DNA of 64,000 nt from Methanotrichaceae archaeon (GTDB lineage Archaea > Halobacteriota > Methanosarcinia > Methanotrichales > Methanotrichaceae), in NCBI GenBank assembly GCA_013178225.1, contig JABLXE010000001.1:186001-250000 (forward strand), in the 5' to 3' direction. Positions within the stretch are counted from its first letter, which is position 1, and every line of letters begins with the position of its first letter. Below are positions 42,760-50,624 of this stretch, piece after piece. The translations under genes and the position numbers were made by a program. The notes beneath the pieces were generated by a model. That model ran no database searches. It was not told the DNA's origin and worked only from the letters and a program-made list of their open reading frames with translations.

Positions 42760-44250
42760 TTAGCTTCTTCCGAAGATCTCCGTCATCTCTCTCAGCCGTT
42801 CGTTCAGCCTCATCTGCTCCGGCAGCATTCTCCACTCGTAATTTCCTTTGGTCGAGGCGGGGCGGTTCATCCTGGCGATAGATCCCAGTCCCAGGACGTC
42901 CTGCAGTGGCAGGATGGCCGTATCAGCCACCGAGCCCATGGCCAGGCGGATGAACTCCCAGGCGACTTCGTCCGCACTTACCTTGTGTCCCACATAGCTG
43001 CTGATGCGGCGCCTATCGTCGGCCGAGGACTCTTCCTCGAACCAGCCTCTCACGGTGTTGTTGTCGTGAGTCCCCGTATACACCACAGAGTTCCGGGTGA
43101 TGTTGTGAGGTGCGTAGGGACTTTTGGCCAGGCCCGGACCGAAGGCGAAAAGAAGGACCTTCATGCCCGGGATCTGAAACCTCCTCCGAACTTCCCTCAC
43201 CTCGGGGGTGATGAAGCCCAGATCCTCGGCGATCACCGGCAGGCTCGGGAAACGCCTGAATAGGGCGCGGAAGAACTCTTGATGGGGCGCATCTACCCAG
43301 GTCCCCCTCTGGGCAGTCTCTTCCCTGGCGGGAACCTCCCAGTAGGAGACCAGCCCCCGGAAGTGATCGAGCCGCAGCAGATCGAAGAGGCGGAGGTTGT
43401 GGCCTATACGCCGCATCCACCATTCGAACTTCTCCTCCCTCAGAAGGTCCCAGCGGTAGATGGGGTTTCCCCAGAGCTGACCTCCGGCGCTGAAGAGATC
43501 GGGCGGAACGCCTGACACGACCAGAGGCCGCTTCTTTTCGTCCAGCTTGAAGACCTCCGGACGGGACCATACGTCAGCGCTGTCGTAGTTGACGTATATG
43601 GGCATGTCGCCAATGATCTTCAGGCCCAGACGGTTGCAGTAGCGCTTCAGGGAGAACCATTGCCGGAAAAAGAGGTACTGGAGAAAACGCACTCTATTGC
43701 CCCTCTCCCTCTGCTCGTTCTCCAGCCTCTCTAAGGCCGTCCGGTCTCTATCCCGCAGCTCCTGCGGCCAGCTGCTCCAGATCCGCCGCCTCTGCATGGA
43801 GCGAAGTGAGGTAAAGAGAGCATAATCATCGAGCCAGCCGGCGTTATCCCGGCAGAAGGCATCGTAGTCGCTCCAGTCGCCCTGTGCCTTGAAGTTCTGA
43901 TAGGCCTGCCCGAAGAGGTACCTCTTGAAGCTTATAGCCGAAGGGTAATCGACCCTGCCTGCAGGAAAATGCGGCGGCCTCTGCAAATCTGCATCGCTCA
44001 GCAACCCGTCTTCTACCAGGGACGGCAGGCTGATAAGCAGCGGATTTCCAGCGAAGGCGGACCTGCTGTTGTAGGGAGTATTGCCGAAGAAGGGGTCAGC
44101 CGGACTGAGAGGAAGCACCTGCCAGTAGCTCTGCCCGCTCTGTGCCAGCAGATCGGCAAATCTGTAGGCCTCTTCTCCCAGGTCGCCCACGCCGTGGGGT
44201 GAGGGAAGAGAGGTGATGTGCAGGAGAACTCCGCTTCCCCGGATTATCAT
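42760..44250 (-). CDS. malQ: 4-alpha-glucanotransferase (GH77)
   Basis: 496 residues, full length for the family. Recognised by SGVLLHITSLPSPHGVGDLG, PLSPADPFFGNTPYNSRSAFAGNPLLI, GDMPIYVNYDSADVW (nucleophile Asp region), VIAEDLGFITPEV (acid/base Glu) and YTGTHDNNTVRGW. It moves alpha-1,4-glucan segments and points to glycogen storage and breakdown. GGAGGT lies nine bases before ATG. No other glycogen genes are nearby. Confidence 0.93.
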   Translation of the reverse strand: MIIRGSGVLLHITSLPSPHGVGDLGEEAYRFADLLAQSGQSYWQVLPLSPADPFFGNTPYNSRSAFAGNPLLISLPSLVEDGLLSDADLQRPPHFPAGRVDYPSAISFKRYLFGQAYQNFKAQGDWSDYDAFCRDNAGWLDDYALFTSLRSMQRRRIWSSWPQELRDRDRTALERLENEQRERGNRVRFLQYLFFRQWFSLKRYCNRLGLKIIGDMPIYVNYDSADVWSRPEVFKLDEKKRPLVVSGVPPDLFSAGGQLWGNPIYRWDLLREEKFEWWMRRIGHNLRLFDLLRLDHFRGLVSYWEVPAREETAQRGTWVDAPHQEFFRALFRRFPSLPVIAEDLGFITPEVREVRRRFQIPGMKVLLFAFGPGLAKSPYAPHNITRNSVVYTGTHDNNTVRGWFEEESSADDRRRISSYVGHKVSADEVAWEFIRLAMGSVADTAILPLQDVLGLGSIARMNRPASTKGNYEWRMLPEQMRLNERLREMTEIFGRS

Positions 44251-44400
44251 CTAACCCTTACCTCCCGGCAAAACGTTCATCATCTCTTGAAGACCTGCAC
44301 CCTCCGGATAGATCATCTCACTCAGATAGAAGACCTCCGCTCAAGTTCGACAGGACTCTTTTCAATCCGTCCAAATTATGCCACTTGAAGGCTTAAAAAT

Positions 44401-45549
44401 TTAAGCTGTATCGCCCGAGAGTATCTGACGGTGAGCCTTCCTGAACGCAGGATCCCGCATCCGGCAGGAGCATCTGCCCGAGAACCAGGGGTAACGGGAC
44501 ATCTCCCTCCAGATGTCCTTAAAGCTCTTCTCCTTTATGTTGCCAAAGCTCAAGGGCATATAAGCACAGGGAAGGGCCTCGCCTGCTGAATCGATGTGGA
44601 TCCATCTCCGGCCTGCGAAACATCCGAACATCTTGGGGCCCAGGAGGTACGGCAGAGCCGTAACACGGGGCCCTGCTCCCCGGTTCTTCTCCTTGTGGAA
44701 GCGCTCCAGCCGGGCCACATCTGCCGAAGTGAGGACCTCATCCTGGTGGTCCGCCCACCTGCCCACGGCCACGATCTCGTAGAGCGACAGCTCATGAACT
44801 CCCAGCTCGGCGGCCAGCCCAAAGGCATCCTCCAGTTGATCGATGTTGTGGGGAGATGTAACCATGAACAGGTCCACCAGAAGGCCTGCTGACAGGGCAT
44901 TTCTGACTCCTGAAAGCGCGTCCTCAAAAGCGCCGGCCCGCCCCCTTATCCGGTCGTGTTCCTGCTCAAAGGGGCTGTCGATGCTGATCCGGACCGCATA
45001 GAGCCCCGCTTGCTTGAGCTGCCGCGCCAGCTCCGGGCTCAGACCGTAGCCGCTGCTAAAAGAGGTGGCAATGGCCCTCTGATCCACACGGGACACAAGC
45101 TCGGGCAGATCTTTTCTGAGCATGGGCTCGCCTCCGTCGAAGGTGACCAGGTAAGAGCCGAGATCTAGAGCCTGATTTATGGCCCCGGCGATCTCCTCAC
45201 CTGAGAGTATATCGCCCTTTCTGGAGGGAGCGCTGCAGTGAATACAGTCGTTGGGACAGGCTCGAATGATGCCGATTGAGAACTGATCGGGTATCTGGCG
45301 ACCGGTCAGTGCCGCCACCTGGGCTGAGAGCATGCGGTCAAAGGCCTGGCTTGGGGCAGGGGGAATCCAGGTCGAGAAGACGAACTTTTCGGGACCGGAA
45401 CTGATGGGCTTTTCGCTTTCGAATACCCGGTTGATGACCTTTACAATTGGCCAGGCCACCGGTGCGAGAGGGCCTCTCGGCGTGAGGGTGATGCCTTTTC
45501 CGCCCGAAGAGGCTTCAATTCTCAGCAGAGGCTTTTCAGCAATCTGCAT
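44401..45549 (-). CDS. Radical SAM protein with C-terminal SPASM-like Cys region
   Basis: 382 residues. Radical-SAM triad CPNDCIHC at Cys98, 102 and 105, followed by FDGGEPMLRKDLPEL as the GGE segment. Later Cys (FGCFAGRRW, PCAYMPLSFGN, GRCSCRMRD) look like a SPASM-type auxiliary cluster site. The 95-residue N-terminal part before the triad is family-specific and unassigned. It starts 28 bases inside the polyprenyl synthase gene, so it is translated with it; that context suggests a modification of an isoprenoid or lipid, though SPASM proteins also act on peptides. Confidence 0.75.
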   Translation of the reverse strand: MQIAEKPLLRIEASSGGKGITLTPRGPLAPVAWPIVKVINRVFESEKPISSGPEKFVFSTWIPPAPSQAFDRMLSAQVAALTGRQIPDQFSIGIIRACPNDCIHCSAPSRKGDILSGEEIAGAINQALDLGSYLVTFDGGEPMLRKDLPELVSRVDQRAIATSFSSGYGLSPELARQLKQAGLYAVRISIDSPFEQEHDRIRGRAGAFEDALSGVRNALSAGLLVDLFMVTSPHNIDQLEDAFGLAAELGVHELSLYEIVAVGRWADHQDEVLTSADVARLERFHKEKNRGAGPRVTALPYLLGPKMFGCFAGRRWIHIDSAGEALPCAYMPLSFGNIKEKSFKDIWREMSRYPWFSGRCSCRMRDPAFRKAHRQILSGDTA

Positions 45550-46391
45550 TTATTCAGCCCCCGCGAGGTCATCTGGTCCACTATCTCCTCCAGCCGGGCC
45601 ATGACTTCTGCACTTCCTGCCGAGCCTTGCAGCGCTCCTCTGGCCAGAGTGCTGTGGTTGACCACTTCCTGGAGGCTCACCTTGAGGGCCTCGTCCTCAG
45701 GATAAAGCTCCCGGAAGATCCTGGGCAGGGTAACAGAGACCTTCTTGGATACCTTGCCCTGGTCGATTCCCAGGAACTCCTCCAGGTCGTCCAGTATCTG
45801 ATAGGCCAGGCCCAGATGCAGGCCGTAGCTCTCCATTTTGGCGACTTCTTCCGAAGGGGCACCGGCGATCAGGGCTCCGATCTTGGCCGAGGCGGCGAAG
45901 AGCGAGGCCGTCTTTTTAGATATGCAGCTGTAATAGTCGTCCGGCGAGCAGGCGCTGGAAAGGTCCAGCATCTCTCCCTCCGACATGCTCATGCAGGCTC
46001 CGGAAAAGGACCTGATGACCGGCTGGGGATAATAGGAGATCAGGTCAATGGATCTGGAGATCAGATAGTCGCCCGCAAGAAGCGACGCGTCATGTCCGTA
46101 TCGTTGCAGGGTGCTGGGATTTCCCCGTCTCTCCAGCCCCAGATCCAGGATGTCGTCGTGAACCAGGGAGGCAGCATGCACCAGCTCGATGGCCAGAGCT
46201 GCGTTCACGGCCCGGAGAGGCGCGGCTCCGTAGGCCTCCGCTGAGAAGATGAGCAAAAGGGGGCGAACGCGCTTTCCCTGTGAGGAGAGGACGTAGGCTA
46301 TGACCTCGCCCAGATCGGATTCGGGCAGGCTTCGAGTCAACCTGTCGAGTTCAGCATTGATGAGGTGGTACTCGTCCCATCCTGAAAACAT
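45522..46391 (-). CDS. Polyprenyl (isoprenyl) diphosphate synthase
   Basis: 289 residues. First Asp-rich motif LVHDDILD (Asp79, 80, 83) and second motif QILDDLEEF, with the Lys-Arg-Arg substrate segment QGKRVRP. The enzyme adds isopentenyl units to allylic diphosphate. The residue five places before the first Asp is Ala74, a small residue that in short-chain enzymes permits products longer than C20, so a C25 or longer product such as the methanophenazine side chain is conceivable. It overlaps the radical SAM gene. Confidence 0.85.
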   Translation of the reverse strand: MFSGWDEYHLINAELDRLTRSLPESDLGEVIAYVLSSQGKRVRPLLLIFSAEAYGAAPLRAVNAALAIELVHAASLVHDDILDLGLERRGNPSTLQRYGHDASLLAGDYLISRSIDLISYYPQPVIRSFSGACMSMSEGEMLDLSSACSPDDYYSCISKKTASLFAASAKIGALIAGAPSEEVAKMESYGLHLGLAYQILDDLEEFLGIDQGKVSKKVSVTLPRIFRELYPEDEALKVSLQEVVNHSTLARGALQGSAGSAEVMARLEEIVDQMTSRGLNKCRLLKSLC

Positions 46392-46444
46392 CGATTGGTA
46401 CTGAGCGGGAGGCTATTTAGCTTTTGCTAATAAAATATTGATGT

Positions 46445-46690
46445 CTAAAATATTTTTTGAGGCGGCAATTCCCGAAGCGGAGACTGGACGAGCCCGGGCC
46501 TTAAGCCCCGACCGGACAGGGCAGCGATCAGGAGATGAACGAGGTTGGTCGTTTTCCCTGACTCCTCCGGCCGGAGACCTAGCACCCATGCGGCGCAACA
46601 GATGGCGACCAGGACTTCCCTTCCAAGGCCCAGGCTGCGCTTGCGAAGCTGATGGTGTCCGGGGCAATATGCGAGCCAGGTCGGGAGCAT
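46445..46690 (-). pseudogene. Possible remnant of a P-loop NTPase gene
   Basis: A minus-strand frame contains GLRPEESGKTT followed by LVHLLIAALSGRGLRPG, which resembles the start of CobB/BioD-like P-loop proteins (strand, GKT loop, helix, then a strand after GLRPG), preceded by unrelated sequence and stopped soon after. No complete domain is present. It lies among other decayed sequence between the PfpI gene and the polyprenyl synthase. The similarity is short, so this is tentative. Confidence 0.3.
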
Positions 46691-46744
46691 ATACTCCTGG
46701 CATCACAGCCGCATCAAAGTCATCTGACTTGACTTATCTCGTCC

Positions 46745-46921
46745 TCTCATCTCCATCCGGACCGGAAGAGCGTATTTGCCGTGCAACTCCTTGAGCCAGA
46801 ATCCCGACCGAGCATCCCCACTTCAGCACACGCCTCTTTCAGGCGGCAATTGGGATTCCAGAGCTTGATCCTCGTAGAGGTCAGCGGCCAATAGAGCTGC
46901 CTTGCTGCCCTTGAGTTCCAT
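46745..46921 (-). pseudogene. Decayed, frameshifted copy of the adjacent PfpI gene
   Basis: Beginning at an ATG at 46921, the minus strand reads ELKGSKAALLAADLYED, matching LKGKKVAILTSEMYED of the intact gene next door. It then shifts frame and continues LWNPNCRLKEACAEV against LWYPYFRMKEEGAEV, then shifts again to give ELHGKYALPV against the GRHYYPL region. Only the first 60 or so codons remain. It lies directly downstream of the intact copy, so a tandem duplication that decayed is the simplest history. Confidence 0.7.
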
Positions 46922-46928
46922 CCTCGCT

Positions 46929-47492
46929 TCACCGCGGGCTAAATTTCCGGGATAGCATCTGCAAGAGCGCCCGCGAGAAATCCGGGAGAGCCTGCTTGGT
47001 CCTGGCAGTGATGATGTTTCCGTCCACGGTCAGGTCCTGGTCCTGCCACTTGATCTCCTGCGGCACCCGCGAGCTTTTCTCAATCTCCTTCTGCACCGGG
47101 ACCTTGGCGGAGGCTTTCTTCCCCTTCAGCACTCCGGCTGCGGCAAGGACCATTGAGCCCTGACAAAGCGCGCCCACAGGCTTTCCGGCCTCGCAGATCG
47201 CCCTCACCAGATCCAGCACTTCTTCGCTCCGGCGCAGCATGTCCGGAGCGTAGCCACCAGGAACTATCAGGGCCTGGTAATCCCCAGCCCTGGCCTCCTC
47301 GACGCTCTTGTCGGTCTTCAGGGGATAGTAGTGCCGTCCCATGACCTCCAGTGGACTCTCGATCATGCTGACCACCTCCACCTCGGCACCCTCTTCCTTC
47401 ATGCGGAAATAAGGGTACCACAGCTCCAGGTCTTCGTACATCTCGGATGTGAGTATGGCAACTTTCTTGCCCTTCAATTTCCCTTCATCCAT
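46929..47492 (-). CDS. DJ-1/PfpI family protein, cytosolic
   Basis: 187 residues from ATG 47492, with GGGAG about nine bases upstream. The fold is clear: VAILTSEMYEDLEL, acidic Glu near the start, VPGGYAPDMLR, and the nucleophile elbow GALCQGSMVLAAAG with the conserved Cys. The usual His after that Cys is Gln here. Family members act as proteases, glyoxalases or deglycases; the class cannot be told. A decayed duplicate follows it. Confidence 0.88.
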   Translation of the reverse strand: MDEGKLKGKKVAILTSEMYEDLELWYPYFRMKEEGAEVEVVSMIESPLEVMGRHYYPLKTDKSVEEARAGDYQALIVPGGYAPDMLRRSEEVLDLVRAICEAGKPVGALCQGSMVLAAAGVLKGKKASAKVPVQKEIEKSSRVPQEIKWQDQDLTVDGNIITARTKQALPDFSRALLQMLSRKFSPR

Positions 47493-47673
47493 GAGACTCA
47501 AACTCCCAGCCGTGATCCGCATCTTGATTTTTTTTAAAACCATCAGCCGTCAGCGAATCAGCGGATGACGATGAACGCGAAAAAAAGCAATCGACGCTAA
47601 AACTCTGGGCGGATCACAAGCTAAATTATATTATCCTTGGCAAAGAATATGAAATTTTCTCTTCAAAAACGAA

Positions 47674-48096
47674 TTATAAAAGTCTCATGGACTCCACCTT
47701 AGCACACCTGCCGAAGACCACGTTGTACCCGGCGAGGTCAAGCTCTTCGATCACCTGCAGGTTCTCGGTTCCGGGCTGCATCCAGAAGGTCTTGAAGCCT
47801 TTTTCCCGCGCCTCCCCAGCCACCTCCGGCAGTGCAGAAGGCCTGCGAAAAACGTCCACGATGTCGATCTCCTCGGGTATCTCGCGAATGGAGGCGTACA
47901 CGGGCTCGCCCAGGATCTTCTGGCCGGCGCAGTTGGGATTGACTAAATACAGCTTGAAGCCCCGGTCCTTCAAAACCCGGGAGACGAAGTGGCTGGGCCT
48001 TCCGGGCTCAGGCGAGATTCCGACCACGCAGATGGTTCGGCAGCTCTTCAGCGCAAGCCTGATCTCCCGGTCTTCTCGTAGAATGGGCATAAACAT
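47674..48096 (-). CDS. CoA-binding domain protein (YccU-like)
   Basis: 140 residues, a single Rossmann domain. CVVGISPEPGRPSHFVSRVL, then YLVNPNCAGQKILGEPVYASI and VDVFRRPSALPEV are the usual blocks, with WMQPGTEN near the end. Single-domain members bind CoA or nucleotide and lack the catalytic parts of succinyl-CoA synthetase. Function in archaea is not defined. ATGs at 48096 and 48090 are both possible. Confidence 0.85.
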   Translation of the reverse strand: MFMPILREDREIRLALKSCRTICVVGISPEPGRPSHFVSRVLKDRGFKLYLVNPNCAGQKILGEPVYASIREIPEEIDIVDVFRRPSALPEVAGEAREKGFKTFWMQPGTENLQVIEELDLAGYNVVFGRCAKVESMRLL

Positions 48097-48205
48097 TCTG
48101 GGATATTTAAGAATATAAGTACGACCATCTGAGCCGTTTTCCGTCTGGGTTCACTAACGGTATGGTTCACTAAATGTATATTTCTTTGAAGCTGAAATAT
48201 TATGG

Positions 48206-48781
48206 ATGCCTCTACATCTCAACAAGCCCGCGCTCCGCGTTCTGGGAATTGCCGAGAGCTTCCGGCGCAGCAGTTCCCGCTCGGTCCTGGCCGGCGCGGT
48301 CATGCGCGCCGACCTGCGGGTGGACGGCCTGGCCCTGGCTTTTCCCACCGTGGGCGGAGATGACGCAACCGATGCCGTCTTGCAAATATTTCAGAGGCTG
48401 GACCGCCAGGACATCAATGCCATGATCCTGAGCGGCGTGGCCATCAGCTGGTTCAACCTAATCGACCTGCAACGGGTCTTCGAGTCCCTGTCAATTCCCC
48501 TGATCGGCCTCACCTACGAAGAATCTCCGGGCCTGGAGCAGTACATCCGCGAACACTTCCCGAGCCCAGAAAAGAAGCTGCAGATCTACCGCCGGCTGGG
48601 AAAACGCGAGGCTGTGATGCTAAAAACGGGCCATCAGGTCTTCATCCGCACCCTCGGCCTGAGCCTGGAGGAGGCCAGGATTCTGCTGAACAAGTTCACC
48701 TTGGACGGCCGAATCCCCGAGCCGGTCAGGCTGGCCCGCATGGCCTCTCGGGCGGCTCTGCGGGCCGGGGTGGAGCAATAA
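48206..48781 (+). CDS. DUF99 (Endo dU-like) family protein
   Basis: 191 residues. LRVLGIAESFRRSSSRSVLAGAVMRADLRVDG and VGGDDATDAVLQIF, ILSGVAISWFNLIDL are the family blocks. DUF99 has an RNase-H-like fold related to endonuclease V, and some members are reported to cut at deoxyuridine. No ribosome-binding site is seen, while a TATA-like element (about 48173-48180) would start transcription almost at the ATG, so a leaderless mRNA is likely. Confidence 0.8.
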   Translation: MPLHLNKPALRVLGIAESFRRSSSRSVLAGAVMRADLRVDGLALAFPTVGGDDATDAVLQIFQRLDRQDINAMILSGVAISWFNLIDLQRVFESLSIPLIGLTYEESPGLEQYIREHFPSPEKKLQIYRRLGKREAVMLKTGHQVFIRTLGLSLEEARILLNKFTLDGRIPEPVRLARMASRAALRAGVEQ

Positions 48782-48828
48782 GCGTGGAGCTATAGAGCCT
48801 GGGGCAGCCCAAGGAGAAGGATTGCAGC

Positions 48829-49902
48829 TCAGGTGATGATCTCGGGCAGCCGGTCCAGCTCTCTGGCCATGCGGAACTCCTGGGCGATGCGCCTTCCGTT
48901 GGATAGGTTGCGCTCCACCAGATCCGAATAGGGCGAGCCGCTGATGTACAGGTTGGTTCCGGCCACAATTCGGGCCGAGATCTCGAAGACCTTGAACTCC
49001 AGGTCATCGGTGACGATGGTCTCCAGGCTGAAGGGGCCCAGCATTCCGCCGAAGAGGTCAATGGAGGTCTCAACCACCCTCTCGCCCAGCTCAAAGGCCC
49101 GCGGCAGCAGGGACTCGCGCAGCACCAGGGGCAGGTTTCCGGTGACTACAAAGCTTGGGTAAATGCCGGCCTCGGCCAGCTCGTTCATGCTGCCGATGCG
49201 GAAGATCTCGTCGGCGTTGGACTCCACCCGGCGGTCTATTCCCAGCATGTCCAGAGTGCCCTTGCTGAGCTTATAGCCCTCCCGCCTGATGGGCGAGTAG
49301 AAGAAATGGATGTAGTAGCGGGTTCCAAGGATGAACTCCTGAATGGTGTATTTCTGCTGCTCGGTGCTCATCTTGTCCTTCAGCTCATCCTTGTGCTTGG
49401 CGATGAAAAAGCCCTTGCCGCCCTTGGCTCCGTGATACTTGACGATAACCGGCCGGTCGATGTCCTCTGCTCGCTCAAAGCGCATGGGAACGTTGACTCC
49501 GGCCTTCAGTAGCCACTCCCTCTCCATCTCCCGGTCGCTCTCCCAGGCCAGAACGCGCCGGTTTCCGAACGTCGGGACGGCCAGAGACTCGAAATTCTCA
49601 ATCCCCAGGTACTCCACCAGCGAACCGTGGGGCACGATCACGGCGTTCTCTTCAACCAGGTCGTCGCAGTAGTCCAGCAGGGCCTTGTAGCTCTCCACGC
49701 ACACGAATTTGTCCGGCTTGGCCAGGGGAAAGGCGTCGTAGAACTTGGGCGGCTGGCCTATGCAGATTCCCAGGGTCTTGAAGCCCTCCTGTCTGGCGCC
49801 ATGAAAGATCTGCAGGCTGCTATGAGAGCAGATGGTGGCTATGGTAAGCTGGTCTTTGTCATATCCTCTTAAAATATCCCAGATCTCTTCTTTGGCAATC
49901 AT
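48829..49902 (-). CDS. purP: Formate-dependent AICAR ligase PurP
   Basis: 357 residues from ATG 49902, which begins MIAKEEIWDILRGYDKD as in M. jannaschii PurP as I recall it; 41 upstream in-frame residues are not family-like. ATP-grasp enzyme that joins formate to AICAR to give FAICAR, replacing folate-dependent PurH in archaea. Visible blocks are VPHGSLVEYLG, PTFGNRRVLAWESDR, VIVKYHGAKGGKGFF and VFEISARIVAGTN. AAGGA lies about ten bases upstream. It is divergent from the HisB-like gene, and AICAR is itself a by-product of the histidine pathway. Confidence 0.93.
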   Translation of the reverse strand: MIAKEEIWDILRGYDKDQLTIATICSHSSLQIFHGARQEGFKTLGICIGQPPKFYDAFPLAKPDKFVCVESYKALLDYCDDLVEENAVIVPHGSLVEYLGIENFESLAVPTFGNRRVLAWESDREMEREWLLKAGVNVPMRFERAEDIDRPVIVKYHGAKGGKGFFIAKHKDELKDKMSTEQQKYTIQEFILGTRYYIHFFYSPIRREGYKLSKGTLDMLGIDRRVESNADEIFRIGSMNELAEAGIYPSFVVTGNLPLVLRESLLPRAFELGERVVETSIDLFGGMLGPFSLETIVTDDLEFKVFEISARIVAGTNLYISGSPYSDLVERNLSNGRRIAQEFRMARELDRLPEIIT

Positions 49903-50018
49903 GGTCAATGGTCCTTGAGCTGTAATCTTTGAAACTGGAAGGTTAGGATTCAAGTAAATAAGCCTTGCCTTCCGGGCTTCGCGGACATCGATTGACTTAA
50001 ATTTGTCCAGAGAGTACG

Positions 50019-50561
50019 ATGCCATTCATGATGGCCACGCTTAAGAGGGAGACCCTGGAGACCCGCGTTGAGGTCTCGCTGGATCTGGAGGGGACCGGCC
50101 GGTGCGACGCGGATACAGGGATTCCGCTATTGGACTGCGTTCTGCGATTCCTGGCAGAGGCCTCGAGCTTCGACCTGCGAGTTGAGGCCCGCGGAGACCT
50201 GGAGACCGGAGACCACCACACCGTGGAGGACGTGGGAATCACTCTGGGAAGCGTTTTGGGCCGGGCGATAAAAAAAGGCATAGGCAGCTCAACAGTCCCC
50301 TGTGGAGGGTGTCTGGGCCAGGCAGCCGTCTCCTTCGGCCGGCCGGACTACAGCCAGGGCCTCAGGTTTGAGGCGGAGGAGCTGGATGGAATGGAGCTGG
50401 AAAACTTCGGCCATTTCCTTCGCGCCCTGGCCTATAACGGCAGCTTCACCCTTCACGCCAGGGCGGAGGGGGGCTCAGACCGGCAGAAGGTCGAGGCCGT
50501 CTCTCTGGCGCTGGGTCGAGCACTGAAGAAGGCAGCCCTGGACGGCCCGGCAAAAAAGTGA
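50019..50561 (+). CDS. HisB-like (imidazoleglycerol-phosphate dehydratase fold) with degraded active site
   Basis: 180 residues. The two-fold HisB repeat is clear: DADTGIPLLD, ARGDLETGDHHTVEDVGITLG, then SFGRPDYSQ and a second half ending KVEAVSLALGRALKKA. Of the Mn ligands, His66, His67 and Glu70 remain. The Asp-His of LDHML is Asp-Cys (Cys40), the following His is Ala48, the PMDEA segment is PCGGC, and the second-half His-His is Arg155-Gln156. It may not dehydrate IGP. A TATA-like element near 49994 makes a leaderless start likely; ATGs at 50028 and 50031 are alternatives. Confidence 0.75.
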   Translation: MPFMMATLKRETLETRVEVSLDLEGTGRCDADTGIPLLDCVLRFLAEASSFDLRVEARGDLETGDHHTVEDVGITLGSVLGRAIKKGIGSSTVPCGGCLGQAAVSFGRPDYSQGLRFEAEELDGMELENFGHFLRALAYNGSFTLHARAEGGSDRQKVEAVSLALGRALKKAALDGPAKK

Positions 50562-50624
50562 CCGCCCGGATGGGCTGCTGCGGCCGACTTGCACGGCATT
50601 CATTTGCTGGTTTGAAGTTCACGG

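Noticed and set aside
46438-46794. Plus-strand 118-codon frame opposite the gene remnants
   Set aside because: Ser/Arg/Pro-rich shadow composition with no recognisable feature; the minus strand carries the meaningful similarity.
49903-50025. Upstream extension of PurP by 41 residues
   Set aside because: The extension is not family-like, overlaps the divergent HisB-like start, and an ATG with a ribosome-binding site exists at 49902.
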